Shown piece after piece: positions 1 to 7,632 of a stretch of DNA of 64,000 nucleotides (the first letter of the stretch is position 1; each line of letters begins with the position of its first letter). The stretch is from the NCBI RefSeq assembly GCF_020386975.1, contig NZ_JABFNK010000005.1:62001-126000 (forward strand), written 5' to 3'. The position numbers and the translations under genes are program-made. The DNA comes from Thermococcus bergensis (GTDB lineage Archaea > Methanobacteriota_B > Thermococci > Thermococcales > Thermococcaceae). The notes beneath the pieces are model-generated. The model worked only from the letters and a program-made list of their open reading frames with translations, did no database searches and was not told the origin of the DNA.

Positions 1-312
1 TGTTGAACGTTTAACAAGAGTTAACGCATTTTTGCCGATATCTAAGTAAATTAGGGAATTATTTCCAAGTGTGCATCCGGTGGTTACCTGAACACCATCG
101 GTAAAGCAACTTTTAACCTCGACTATTGCCAAAATGCTCTCATCTACACTCTCCGAGTAGTCAAGTCTTCCGACTCCCAGTTCGTCCATTGCAATTAGCG
201 ATGCTCTTATCCCAAGAGCTAGATAGGGACAGACATGCCCATGAAATTCCCTTGCATATTCGAGTATGTCTTCTGCTTTTCTCTCACTTACAAGCTTGTT
301 AAGGATGGACAT
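1..312 (-). CDS. FmdE-like protein (formylmethanofuran dehydrogenase subunit E family), partial
   Basis: The gene starts at 312 and runs off the left edge of the window, leaving the first 104 residues. An AGGTGA ribosome binding site lies 5 bases before the ATG. Residues 23-29 read FHGHVCP, followed by LALGIRAS, the N-terminal signature of the FmdE/FwdE family; conserved Cys residues follow further on (KSCFTDG and TTGCTLG). In methanogens this subunit accompanies tungsten or molybdenum formylmethanofuran dehydrogenase. In Thermococcales the family occurs without methanogenesis, so the substrate is unknown and a redox or metal-binding role is inference. The 3' end and any zinc-ribbon domain lie outside the window. 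Confidence 0.75.
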   Translation of the reverse strand, partial: MSILNKLVSERKAEDILEYAREFHGHVCPYLALGIRASLIAMDELGVGRLDYSESVDESILAIVEVKSCFTDGVQVTTGCTLGNNSLIYLDIGKNALTLVKRST

Positions 313-563
313 TGTGTCACCTATCTGCAGTGGAGTAACATATTTTAAATGATTTTCTTAATACTAGTGTTACCAACCAAAAGTTTGCGTTACCCGTAGC
401 GGTGATAATCCCATCCATAAAAAACTAGTAGGGCTTGGGCAGCATGTATTTTCCCGGAGAGAGTTCTAAAACTCACAAGCGTTCTCTGGAAGTTCTTTCA
501 AAGTTGTTGGTTTTTATTGTTATCTGGTCTCCCCCCGCTCTAAGGGTGATACTTTCAGAAGAA

Positions 564-1344
564 GATACTGTTAGGATAAGCTGTGGGGTGTCAGGTTTAA
601 GTTACTGGCAATACTTCAGAAAAAGAAGGGGGAACATGAAGTCTGAAACCATTATTTACTGGGTGGTTTCAGCCTTAAAACCCTTTCGTCGCAACAAAAT
701 CCCACCAGAAAAGAAAATCAGGGGAGTAGAATTATACCTGCGAGGCCTCAGTTACCGGCAAACCGCCAGAATCCTCAAAATCAGTCACGTAACAGTCTGG
801 GAGGCCGTCCAAAAACTCGCAGAAGCAGTTTACAAGCCAAAAATCCTCGCAGTCAAAAAACAGCGAAACTTCATCGCAGTTGACGAAACAGTAATAAAAA
901 TCAACGGAAAGAAAAGATTCCTCTGGGCTGCAATTGACGTTGAGAGCAAGGAAGTTTTGGCAGTCTGGATTACGACTGTTAGAAACTGGTGGGTTGCCAG
1001 GGATTTCATCCTGGTTGTTTTAAAGTCGTGTGAAGGGCAGCCTGTCTTTCTGGTTGACAGGGCTAGCTGGTATAAGTCTGCTTTTAAGAGTCTGGGGTTG
1101 GGTTATCTGCATGTGACTTTCGGGCCGAGGAACAGTGTTGAGCGCTGGTTTAGGACGTTGAAGGAAAGAACAAAGCGTTTCTGGAATAATTTCAGGAGTG
1201 AGGACTGGAGAAGGGTTCATAGGTTTGTTTTTCTGTTTGCCTTCTGGTACAATTTTGTCAGAATTCATTCTAGTTTTGGTGGTCCGCCTGGTGATTTTGC
1301 TGAGTGGCTTCAGGAGGTGATGCCCCAGTTATCCTAACAGTATC
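564..1344 (+). mobile_element. IS6-family insertion sequence, complete, 781 bp
   Basis: The element is bounded by 16-base terminal inverted repeats, GATACTGTTAGGATAA at 564-579 and its reverse complement at 1329-1344. An exact 8-bp target duplication, CAGAAGAA, lies at 556-563 and 1345-1352. Size, single 233-residue DDE transposase and 8-bp duplication fit the IS6-family elements common in Pyrococcus (ISPfu group). It inserted about 18 bp before the TATA box of tRNA-Trp. Intact ends and exact target duplication suggest a recent insertion. Confidence 0.95.
636..1337 (+). CDS. IS6-family DDE transposase
   Basis: This 233-residue transposase moves the surrounding IS6 element. The start at 636 is preferred because the same frame is open far upstream into flanking DNA outside the inverted repeat, and 233 residues matches the usual length of archaeal IS6 transposases. 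An N-terminal helix-turn-helix (YRQTARILKISHVTVWEAV, about residues 34-52) is followed by the DDE catalytic core: Asp in FIAVDETVIK, Asp in VFLVDRASWYK, and Glu in RNSVERWFRTLKERTKRF. No frameshift or internal stop is seen, so the copy is probably active. Confidence 0.93.
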   Translation: MKSETIIYWVVSALKPFRRNKIPPEKKIRGVELYLRGLSYRQTARILKISHVTVWEAVQKLAEAVYKPKILAVKKQRNFIAVDETVIKINGKKRFLWAAIDVESKEVLAVWITTVRNWWVARDFILVVLKSCEGQPVFLVDRASWYKSAFKSLGLGYLHVTFGPRNSVERWFRTLKERTKRFWNNFRSEDWRRVHRFVFLFAFWYNFVRIHSSFGGPPGDFAEWLQEVMPQLS

Positions 1345-1362
1345 CAGAAGAAAAAAGTAAAG

Positions 1363-1371
1363 TTTATAAAT
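1363..1371 (+). promoter_or_regulatory. TATA box of tRNA-Trp
   Basis: TTTATAAAT lies 26-34 bases upstream of the tRNA 5' end, the expected spacing for an archaeal promoter. The IS6 element ends 18 bases upstream, so the TATA box survives but sequence further upstream was displaced. Confidence 0.7.
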
Positions 1372-1396
1372 TGGTGTTGGCTTTAGTGTTATTGAC

Positions 1397-1536
1397 GGGG
1401 GCGTGGTGTAGCCTGGTCCATCATCGCGGGCTCCAGAGGTGTGAAGACGAGCGGGTTTGCTGATTGGGGATGAGCCTTTGGAGCTCTGACCCGGAGAAAC
1501 CCGCGGACCGGGGTTCAAATCCCCGCGCCCCCACCA
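1397..1536 (+). tRNA. tRNA-Trp (anticodon CCA) with a 62-nt intron carrying a box C/D guide
   Basis: The acceptor stem GGGGGCG (1397-1403) pairs with CGCCCCC (1526-1532), followed by discriminator A and an encoded CCA. The anticodon stem GCGGG/CCCGC encloses CTCCAGA, anticodon CCA. The intron (about 1437-1498) sits at the usual 37/38 position, and removing it gives a normal tRNA. Inside it are a box C-like TGAAGA, two CTGA motifs (D' near 1460 and D near 1485) and a C'-like GATGAG. By the D+5 rule, the sequence before box D pairs across the anticodon so that C34 is the target; the one before D' pairs with the 3' exon junction so that C39 is the target. This matches the known archaeal arrangement in which the tRNA-Trp intron guides 2'-O-methylation of its own precursor. 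Confidence 0.95.
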
Positions 1537-1679
1537 ATTTTCTCTGTTTCTGTTTAGCCGTAGAACAATCTGAGAACTGAGAAAAATTGATAAAAATAAA
1601 AGATTTTTTGTTTGCAGGCTCATTTCTTGCTACTTCATCATTAAAAAATCAGAAAGGAGAACGCTAATCATCGCCCGCA

Positions 1680-2132
1680 CTAGAGTTCTTCTTTCACGGT
1701 AACAAAGGAAACCATGGTCACGGTCTGCCCGACACCCTTTATCTCTCTAAGTTTATCGATTACAACTCTTCCTATGTCTTCAGCCGAAGAGGCTCTTGCC
1801 TTTATCAGAAGGTCCCATTCTCCGGCAATTATGTGGACCTCATAAACCTCTTCAATTTGAGCTATTTTTTTAGCGACTTCCCTCTGTGTTAGCCCTGAAC
1901 CGGGCTCATACCTTGCGAGAATGAACGCTGTAGTCCCCAAATTTAGCTTCTTGTAGTTGGGTTTGATGGTGAATTTTTCTATGACACCCTCATTTACGAG
2001 CTTCTTTATTCTATAGTGGACAGTTGTCCTTGGAATGCCCAGCTTTTTACTTAAACTGGCTATATTCTCCCTCGAATTCTCCTTAAGCTCTTTAAGCAGT
2101 CTTAAATCAAGTGTGTCTATTATCTCGTCCAT
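1680..2132 (-). CDS. Lrp/AsnC-family transcriptional regulator
   Basis: A DNA-binding protein of about 150 residues. The N-terminal helix-turn-helix (LDLRLLKELKENSR through IPRTTVHYRIKKL, residues 7-46) is typical of Lrp/AsnC proteins, and the C-terminal half is a RAM ligand-binding domain (YEVHIIAGEWDLLIKARA). The start at 2132 gives the standard length and has a GGGGG tract just upstream; a longer in-frame ATG at 2189 would add 19 atypical residues. The gene stands alone, convergent with tRNA-Trp. The IS982 element begins about 70 bases upstream of the start, so its promoter lies close to the insertion. The effector is not predictable; amino acids are usual for the family. Confidence 0.85.
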   Translation of the reverse strand: MDEIIDTLDLRLLKELKENSRENIASLSKKLGIPRTTVHYRIKKLVNEGVIEKFTIKPNYKKLNLGTTAFILARYEPGSGLTQREVAKKIAQIEEVYEVHIIAGEWDLLIKARASSAEDIGRVVIDKLREIKGVGQTVTMVSFVTVKEEL

Positions 2133-2262
2133 ACAAATCCCCCATAATCGCCAGATTTTCAATAAACATTTGTCTTTATTGTCGTTCAATCCTTTTTAAG
2201 ATTTTACCCTAGTTCCCATTAGATCGTTAGGGTTATAAGTACTTAAGTTTTTTGGTTGATTG

Positions 2263-3131
2263 GGGCGTGTTTATAGTAACCTTTATTAGGGTTTTTGCTG
2301 AATTCTTTCGGGTGGTTGTCGTGATCCCCAGATGGGATCACAGACTCAAAGACCCTGAAAGCGTGGCATTCGCAATTCTTGACGTTTTAGCAGACTTCGA
2401 ATCAGAAGGAAAGCTGAAGAACCTGCCAAAATCCAAAAAATTTCCAGTAAAAACAATACTGGCAATACTCCTCTTTAAACAATACTACAACCTACCCCTC
2501 AGAGACGCCCAGCACTACGGCAGAAAATTCTTCGGAGCAAACATTCACTACTCAACCCTCCACAACTGGGAGAAAAAGCTGAACCTCGAAGAACTGACAA
2601 ACCACCTCCTGAAAAAACTCCAGAAATTACCCTACGCCAGCACTCAAGCAGACTCAACCATTATTACAAATAAAAAAAGGGCAGGATAGAAGTTCAGGCA
2701 ATAACGAGAATCCTGCCGGGTTTACTGTATCCGGTTGCTGTGAAGATCACAACTTCTGAGAACGAGCTGATTGAACTCCTGCCGGGGGGTTCTGGGAATT
2801 TTTATGCTGATGGGGCTTATGATTCAAAGAAAGTTCTGAACACTGTGGTGGAAAAGGGTTATCGGCCGATTGTTAAGAAAACTAAGAACGCTCCAGGTGG
2901 TTTTGGTAGTAAGAAGAGAGACAGAGTGTTTTCTGAAGAAGAGTACAGGCGTAGGAATCCTCATGAGGGGTTCTGGGGTGCGTTTACAACGTGGTTTGGC
3001 AGTAGGATCCCCTGTTTTCTGAAAAAGACTACTGTAACCCGAATCCTGCTTGGGGTAATGTGTTATGGTCTGAAAATCCTCCTCAGAGTCAAATACTGTT
3101 TAAATAACAGGGGGTGAAACTAAACACGCCC
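2263..3131 (+). mobile_element. DDE-type IS (type A), copy 1, 869 bp, nested inside IS982 copy 1
   Basis: The ends are GGGCGTGTTTA (2263) and TAAACACGCCC (to 3131). A perfect 10-bp direct repeat TGGTTGATTG flanks it at 2253-2262 and 3132-3141; this sequence occurs once in uninterrupted IS982 copies, which proves the nesting. Two further copies are at 12354-13222 and from 63733. I call it type A because the transposase looks IS4/IS5-like but I cannot assign a named family. Confidence 0.93.
2267..3117 (+). CDS. IS type A transposase, joined by a -1 frameshift
   Basis: Two overlapping frames encode one DDE transposase. The first runs from a GTG at 2267 (start uncertain) to a stop at 2687-2689; the second is open from the A7 run at 2672-2678 to 3117. 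Slipping back one base in that run continues the protein without a gap. Catalytic residues are split between the frames: Asp in TQADSTII before the shift, Asp in YADGAYDSKKV and Glu in RNPHEGFWGAF after it. Copy 2 has the same A7 run at the same place, so the shift looks programmed rather than a decay mutation. Transcriptional slippage and ribosomal frameshifting cannot be told apart from sequence. Confidence 0.85.
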
Positions 3132-3150
3132 TGGTTGATTGGTGGTTGTT

Positions 3151-4013
3151 ATGAACTTTCAGCAGGAAATCCTGATCATAAAATCCGAAATCTATCCGAT
3201 AATCAGCAAACACTACCCGAAAAACACTCACAGGGAAATAATCAGCCTCTACGACCTAATAACCTTCGCAATACTAGCACACTTGCACTTTAACGGAGTT
3301 TACAAGCACGCTTACAGAGTCCTAATCGAAGAAATGAAACTGTTCCCCAAAATCAGGTACAACAAACTAACAGAACGCTTGAACAGGCACGAAAAACTCC
3401 TACTCCTAGCACAGGAAGAATTATTCAAAAAACACGCCAGAGAATACGTTAGAATACTGGACTCAAAGCCCATTCAGACCAAGGAGTTGGCCAGAAAAAA
3501 CAGGAAGGATAAGGAGGGTTCTTCAGAAGTCATCTCTGAAAAGCCCGCAGTTGGGTTTGTTCCCTCTAAAAAAAGTTTTACTATGGGTACAAGCTGACCT
3601 GTTACTCTGATGGAAATTTGCTGGCTTTACTGTCTGTTGATCCGGCGAATAAGCATGATGTGAGTGTTGTCCGGGAAAAGTTCTGGGTGATTGTTGAGGA
3701 GTTTTCCGGCTGTTTTCTGTTTTTGGATAAGGGGTATGTTAGCAGGGAACTCGAGGAGGAGTTTTTGAGGTTTGGCGTTGTTTACACGCCAGTAAAGCGG
3801 GGGAATCAGATTAGTAATCTGGAGGAGAAGAAGTTTTACAAGTACTTGTCTGACTTTCGCAGGAGGATTGAGACTTTGTTTTCGAAGTTTTCTGAGTTTC
3901 TTCTGAGGCCGAGCAGGAGTGTTAGTTTGAGGGGGTTAGCTGTCAGGATTTTAGGGGCGATTCTGGCCGTGAATCTGGACAGATTATACAACTTCACAGG
4001 TGGTGGGAACTAG
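3151..4013 (+). CDS. IS982-family transposase, copy 1, joined by a -1 frameshift
   Basis: The first frame starts at ATG 3151 and stops at 3597; the second continues to 4013. An A7 run at 3568-3574 followed by GTTTTAC allows a -1 shift that reads on into [15 protein letters not shown] and then [14 protein letters not shown]. The joined protein is close to 290 residues, usual for IS982 transposases. Catalytic acids are Asp in RILDSKPI, Asp in [10 protein letters not shown] and Glu in [11 protein letters not shown]. All five copies in the window keep the A7 run. This copy and copy 4 share a variant ([14 protein letters not shown]) that separates them from copies 2, 3 and 5. Confidence 0.88.
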
Positions 4014-4575
4014 GGTTAAGATTTTCTTTTAACCATTGTGCGAACTCCTTCAGAGCTAGTCCCCTGTGAGAAATTTTGTTTTTTTCCTCAATCTCCATTT
4101 CAGCAAACGTCTTGCTGTATCCCTCCGGCACGAATATTGGGTCAAACCCAAACCCTTTATCGCCGCGCTTCTCGTTAATTATTTTTCCATGCACAACGCC
4201 GGTAAATATGTGGAGCTCCCCGTCGTAATACCCTATAACGCTTTTGAAGTATGCCCTCCTATCCTCAACTCCTTCCATGAGCTTGAGAATCCCTTCGTTT
4301 CCTAAGGTTTTGTAAACGTAAGCGGAATAGACTCCGGGGAACCCATTTAAGCCCTCAACAAAAAGCCCCGAGTCATCTATAAAAAACGGCCCTGTTATGT
4401 GATCCCTTAGCCAGCTTACTCCAAAGGCAACAACCTCTTCGAGAGTGTTTGCCTGTATCTCGGGATAGCTTATGCTTTTCTGCACGACTTCTATACCTAA
4501 AGGCGATAGATACTTTCTAGCCTCCTCTAATTTTCCCCTGTTAGACGTTACAAACACTAGCCTCATTGTTTTCAC
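3994..4575 (-). CDS. rdgB: Non-canonical purine NTP pyrophosphatase (RdgB/HAM1 family)
   Basis: Hydrolyses XTP, dITP and related deaminated nucleotides to monophosphates, cleaning the nucleotide pool. The N-terminal [13 protein letters not shown] and the [24 protein letters not shown] motif are family signatures, and [20 protein letters not shown] and ISHRGLAL complete the active site. Start is ATG 4575 or the second ATG at 4566. The last residues (NPSSHHL and stop) come from the end of IS982 copy 1. Joining the flanks across the element restores a C-terminus ending KENLKKD and a stop, so the insertion replaced only three residues. The enzyme is probably still functional. Confidence 0.92.
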   Translation of the reverse strand: MKTMRLVFVTSNRGKLEEARKYLSPLGIEVVQKSISYPEIQANTLEEVVAFGVSWLRDHITGPFFIDDSGLFVEGLNGFPGVYSAYVYKTLGNEGILKLMEGVEDRRAYFKSVIGYYDGELHIFTGVVHGKIINEKRGDKGFGFDPIFVPEGYSKTFAEMEIEEKNKISHRGLALKEFAQWLKENLNPSSHHL

Positions 4576-4610
4576 CTAAAGAACAGAAGTGAAGAAAAGA
4601 TTAAAAAAGT

Positions 4611-5099
4611 TTAGTCTATAATGTAGCCAATTCTTTCAACAAGCTCTCTTCTCTCCTTCTTCTGTTCGTCGGTTTCAATTCTGGTTGCTGCTTTTCCATC
4701 TACTATTCCGAGTACAGAGCGTCCAAGATCTGTTTCGGCTACTATGACTTGCATGGGGTTCTCACTGGCGCCATATACCATAGCCACTGCTGGGTGGTTC
4801 TTTACTGTGTTGAGCACGTTTATTGGGAAGGCGTTTTTCATGAGTATCACAAAAACATGGCCTGCTCCAATTTTTAGAGCGTTCTTTGCGGCCAATTCTT
4901 CTAGTTCTTTATCGTTTCCGGTGTATCTGGTAAGCTGTGGCTTCGCCTCGTTCATAGCAATCCCGAACTTTATTCCCGGAACCGCTGTGAGAAGAGCCCT
5001 AGCCAAGTCATCAACGGTGAAGATTGAGAAGTTTCCCTGACCAATGATGCACTCTACTCCTTCTGGTTTTTCTACTTCAACAACTTCTATCTTAACCAT
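4611..5099 (-). CDS. Adenosine-specific kinase family protein
   Basis: A compact protein of 162 residues resembling the archaeal adenosine-specific kinase family (formerly DUF355), a fold unrelated to ribokinases that phosphorylates adenosine to AMP. Recognisable segments are VECIIGQGNFSIFTVDDLA, GIKFGIAMNEAKPQLTRYTGND and GHVFVILMKNAFPINVLN. Start at 5099 is chosen because GGTGATG sits just before it; ATGs at 5105 and 5111 overlap that site. It lies immediately downstream of the SPASM-like gene on the same strand, so the two may be cotranscribed, though no functional link is evident. Confidence 0.8.
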   Translation of the reverse strand: MVKIEVVEVEKPEGVECIIGQGNFSIFTVDDLARALLTAVPGIKFGIAMNEAKPQLTRYTGNDKELEELAAKNALKIGAGHVFVILMKNAFPINVLNTVKNHPAVAMVYGASENPMQVIVAETDLGRSVLGIVDGKAATRIETDEQKKERRELVERIGYIID

Positions 5100-5114
5100 T
5101 CTCATCACCATTCA

Positions 5115-6074
5115 TTAAATTAATTTTTTGTACATAAAACCTTTTTGGACGTTATGTCTCGAGGGATGGTCTAACGGGCAGTATTCCAGCCCCATTATAT
5201 CGCCGGAAGCGTAGTATTCCAGTGCTCTGCAATCATGACATGTAGAGTTAAATGGACAAAGTTTGCATCCATCTATATCTTCCTTTTTCAGTTTCCAGAA
5301 CTTTTTCAATCTGCGCTTTCTGAGTATTTGCTTTAGGTTTAGCTCTTTCACGTTTCCTACTATAAAATTCCGCAAAAGGGGACAAGGGAGGGCAAAGCCT
5401 TCTGGGGTTATAGCCAGCGTGCCGCTTAAACATGGATGAAACGTCATGTGTGCCTTAAATATTCTCTTAGCCTCCATTAAATCAAAATCTACCTTTCTCA
5501 GTGAGCCCGGAAAGAGAACGTCAATATAAACCTCACACGGGAACGAGAAATTTTTAATACTCCAAATTTCCTCTCCTTTGATCATAAGAAGAATTGCGTG
5601 GGCTCCCTCTATGTCTTGAAGCCTTTCCATATTTCTTCTAGAATATCGAACTTCTACAATAGGCTTAACATCTGTGGAAAAAGATGCCTTCTTGAAGTCT
5701 TCAATTCTAACAACGGGATAGACGTTTTCAATTGGGAGTGTCACGGAAAAGTGCGAAACTTCTTCTAGGATGGATAATTCATCATAATTTGTTAGGTACA
5801 GGTCTCTGCCAGAAATCATTGCGAACTCCCTTATTACACTCTCTATCAGATCGAGTTCCATAGGAGTATCCCGGAGAATAAATCTGTTGTTGCCAATGCA
5901 CCCGATTGAGCGGGGTATCCCTTCAACTTCTGAAAACACTCCCTTTCCTGAGCCAAGTTGCAGTATAAGTCTTTCTAGCTTTCCACTGTGCTCTCTTTCC
6001 ACCCATGGAGGTTTTGCGAATGTAACGATGTTTCGAGCCTTATTAAAGGCCCCATCGTTACCACTAACCTCCAT
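5115..6074 (-). CDS. SPASM-like cysteine-rich protein without a visible radical SAM CxxxCxxC motif
   Basis: This 319-residue protein has a cysteine-rich C-terminal region with CPLLRNFIVGNVKE followed by CKLCPFNSTCHDC and YCPLDHP, the layout of a SPASM/twitch auxiliary iron-sulfur domain in peptide-modifying radical SAM enzymes. The N-terminal two thirds has the length of a radical SAM barrel but I see no CxxxCxxC; the only nearby cysteine is in SIGCIGNN (about residue 58). It may be a degenerate radical SAM protein that binds an auxiliary cluster. It lies upstream of the adenosine kinase-like gene and about 90 bp from the molybdopterin genes, all on the same strand. Substrate unknown. Confidence 0.55.
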   Translation of the reverse strand: MEVSGNDGAFNKARNIVTFAKPPWVEREHSGKLERLILQLGSGKGVFSEVEGIPRSIGCIGNNRFILRDTPMELDLIESVIREFAMISGRDLYLTNYDELSILEEVSHFSVTLPIENVYPVVRIEDFKKASFSTDVKPIVEVRYSRRNMERLQDIEGAHAILLMIKGEEIWSIKNFSFPCEVYIDVLFPGSLRKVDFDLMEAKRIFKAHMTFHPCLSGTLAITPEGFALPCPLLRNFIVGNVKELNLKQILRKRRLKKFWKLKKEDIDGCKLCPFNSTCHDCRALEYYASGDIMGLEYCPLDHPSRHNVQKGFMYKKLI

Positions 6075-6167
6075 TTAATCACCATTAACTACACCATAAG
6101 AAGCTTTATCAATTTTACTATTTTCTGTAGTTTCAAGTTAACAATAAATAATAGTTAAAAAAGGACT

Positions 6168-6611
6168 CTAATGCACCTTTTTGTCTGGCACTGCTTTTTC
6201 TCCTTCAATCCAAAAAACACCTTCATCTGTCACTTCTTTCTTCCAAATTGGTACTCTCTTTTTCACTTCATCAACAGTCCAAATGCAGGCTTCAAATGCT
6301 TCTTTTCTGTGCTTTCCAGCGGCAACTATGAGAATTGTGTTCTCCCCAACTTCAAGCTCCCCATACCGATGCCATATTACCATATCTAATATCGGAAATT
6401 TTTCTAGTGCCTCTTCGCGAATTCTTTTCATTTCCTCTATCGCCATTTCCTCGTAAGCCTCGTAAACGAGCTTTCTAACCCTTCTGCCGTGGCTTTCGTC
6501 TCTAACTTTTCCGAGAAATATGGCGATTCCCCCGCTTTTCGGGGATGAAACAAGCTCAATTGCTTTAGCAATGTCAAAATCATCAGGCTTTTTAAACAGC
6601 TTAATCTTCAA
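6168..6611 (-). CDS. moaE: Molybdopterin synthase catalytic subunit MoaE
   Basis: The 147-residue large subunit of molybdopterin synthase, which inserts two sulfurs from thiocarboxylated MoaD into precursor Z. Family features include GGIAIFLGKVRDESHGRRV near the N-terminus, LVYEAYEEMA, IWHRYGELEVGE and the C-terminal PIWKKEVTDEG containing the catalytic lysine. The gene overlaps the end of moeB by 11 bases and completes a moaD-moeB-moaE cluster on the minus strand. Thermococcales need this cofactor for tungsten-containing aldehyde oxidoreductases and related enzymes. Confidence 0.94.
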   Translation of the reverse strand: MKIKLFKKPDDFDIAKAIELVSSPKSGGIAIFLGKVRDESHGRRVRKLVYEAYEEMAIEEMKRIREEALEKFPILDMVIWHRYGELEVGENTILIVAAGKHRKEAFEACIWTVDEVKKRVPIWKKEVTDEGVFWIEGEKAVPDKKVH

Positions 6612-7299
6612 GGTCTATCACCTCAAAGGAATTGTGCATTAAATCAACTATGAGAAGTTTGTTCGTTAAAAGCTCTCCTTTTCCGGTTAATAGCTTTACA
6701 ACTTCTGCTGCCTGTATCGTCCCTATAACTCCAGCTGTTGCTCCCAGAATAGGGAACTTCTCTTTTTTCTTTGGTGCAACAGGAAAAATTTCTTTTAGAC
6801 TTTTGGTTTTTCCGGGGATAATTGTAGTTACCTGTCCATAAAGACTCTCAACAGCTCCATGGACGAGGGGGATTCCCTTTTTGTGGGCGAATTCATCCAG
6901 AAGATACCTCGTTTCGAAGTTATCTAGGCAATCAACAATGACATCAACGTCTTTGAGAACTTCTTCTATGTTCTCCTTTGTCAGCTTTCCGACAAAGGTC
7001 TCAATCTCTATATCGGAATTAAAGCGTTCGAGCTTCCATTTAGCTGATATTGGCTTTGGGTTCTTTCCTAGGTCTTCTTCCCAATGGAGAATCTGCCTGT
7101 TCAGATTGCTGAGCTCCGGTAACTGTTCGTCTATAAGCAAAAGGTTTACCCCTGCAGCAGCAAGATAGTATGCCACAGGACTTCCAAGTCCCCCAACGCC
7201 TACAATGGCTACCTTGCTCTTCTTGAGCTTTTCTTGCCCTTCAACACCGAAAATCCTAATCTGCCTGTCGTACCTTTCCAGTTCTCTTTCCGTTAGCAT
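6601..7299 (-). CDS. moeB: MoeB/ThiF/HesA-family adenylyltransferase
   Basis: An E1-like enzyme that adenylates the C-terminal Gly-Gly of a ubiquitin-like sulfur carrier such as MoaD. The nucleotide-binding motif VGVGGLGSPVAYYLAAAGV lies near residue 35, followed by the conserved ELSNLNRQILH and DCLDNFETRYLLDEF. The usual zinc-binding CxxC pairs of bacterial MoeB are not seen, so zinc is likely absent. Start at 7299 follows a GGTGGA site and the moaD stop by one base; a longer frame to 7344 lies within moaD. In Thermococcales one such enzyme may serve both MoaD and tRNA-thiolation carriers. Confidence 0.9.
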   Translation of the reverse strand: MLTERELERYDRQIRIFGVEGQEKLKKSKVAIVGVGGLGSPVAYYLAAAGVNLLLIDEQLPELSNLNRQILHWEEDLGKNPKPISAKWKLERFNSDIEIETFVGKLTKENIEEVLKDVDVIVDCLDNFETRYLLDEFAHKKGIPLVHGAVESLYGQVTTIIPGKTKSLKEIFPVAPKKKEKFPILGATAGVIGTIQAAEVVKLLTGKGELLTNKLLIVDLMHNSFEVIDLED

Positions 7300-7300
7300 G

Positions 7301-7570
7301 TTATCCACCACTCGTTGGCGGAAAGAGAGCAACAATATCTCCATCCTCTAATTCCTCATCGAAGGAAGCGTATCTACCGTTTTTTGAAACATTCACGTCT
7401 GCATTATCGTCATAATCCTCGCCGAAGACTTCTTCCTTGAACTTTGGATGGAGTTCTTTTATCTTCTCGAGGAGATCTCTTATCTTGCTCCCTTCGGGAA
7501 GCTCGATTTCTTCCTCTCCCGTCCCAGCCAGTTCCCTAAAACGGGCAAAATACCTTACTCTTATCTTCAT
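7301..7570 (-). CDS. moaD: Molybdopterin synthase sulfur carrier subunit MoaD (ubiquitin-like)
   Basis: An 89-residue beta-grasp protein ending in Gly-Gly, the site that is adenylated and converted to a thiocarboxylate. MKIRVRYFARFRELAG at the N-terminus and GDIVALFPPTSGG at the C-terminus are typical. Start at 7570 is preferred over 7585 because the shorter form begins at the conserved first strand. An insertion-like acidic segment (FGEDYDDNADVNV) makes it slightly longer than bacterial MoaD, which is common in archaea. It is the first gene of the moaD-moeB-moaE cluster. Confidence 0.92.
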   Translation of the reverse strand: MKIRVRYFARFRELAGTGEEEIELPEGSKIRDLLEKIKELHPKFKEEVFGEDYDDNADVNVSKNGRYASFDEELEDGDIVALFPPTSGG

Positions 7571-7632
7571 TTTCCCACCACTCAAAATTATCGTCAGTGT
7601 TTTATAAAAGGTTTAGCATAAAACAAAAGTGC

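Larger units (their letters stand above)
2206..4015 (+). mobile_element. IS982-type element, copy 1, interrupted by a nested IS
   Basis: The ends read ACCCTAGTTCCCA at 2206 and TGGGAACTAGGG ending at 4015. A 10-bp target duplication TTAAGATTTT lies at 2196-2205 and 4016-4025. Without the nested element and one copy of its target duplication the IS is 931 bp, the size of the other four copies here. It inserted at the last codons of the NTP pyrophosphatase gene. The nested insertion lies between the left end and the transposase start, so the coding region is intact but may have lost its promoter. Confidence 0.93.

Noticed and set aside
435-635. 67-residue N-terminal extension of the IS6 transposase
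   Set aside because: It begins outside the element's inverted repeat in flanking DNA; 636 gives the family's usual 233 residues.
1270-1623. Minus-strand frame of 117 codons over tRNA-Trp
   Set aside because: It reads across the tRNA and the IS end and has no independent support.
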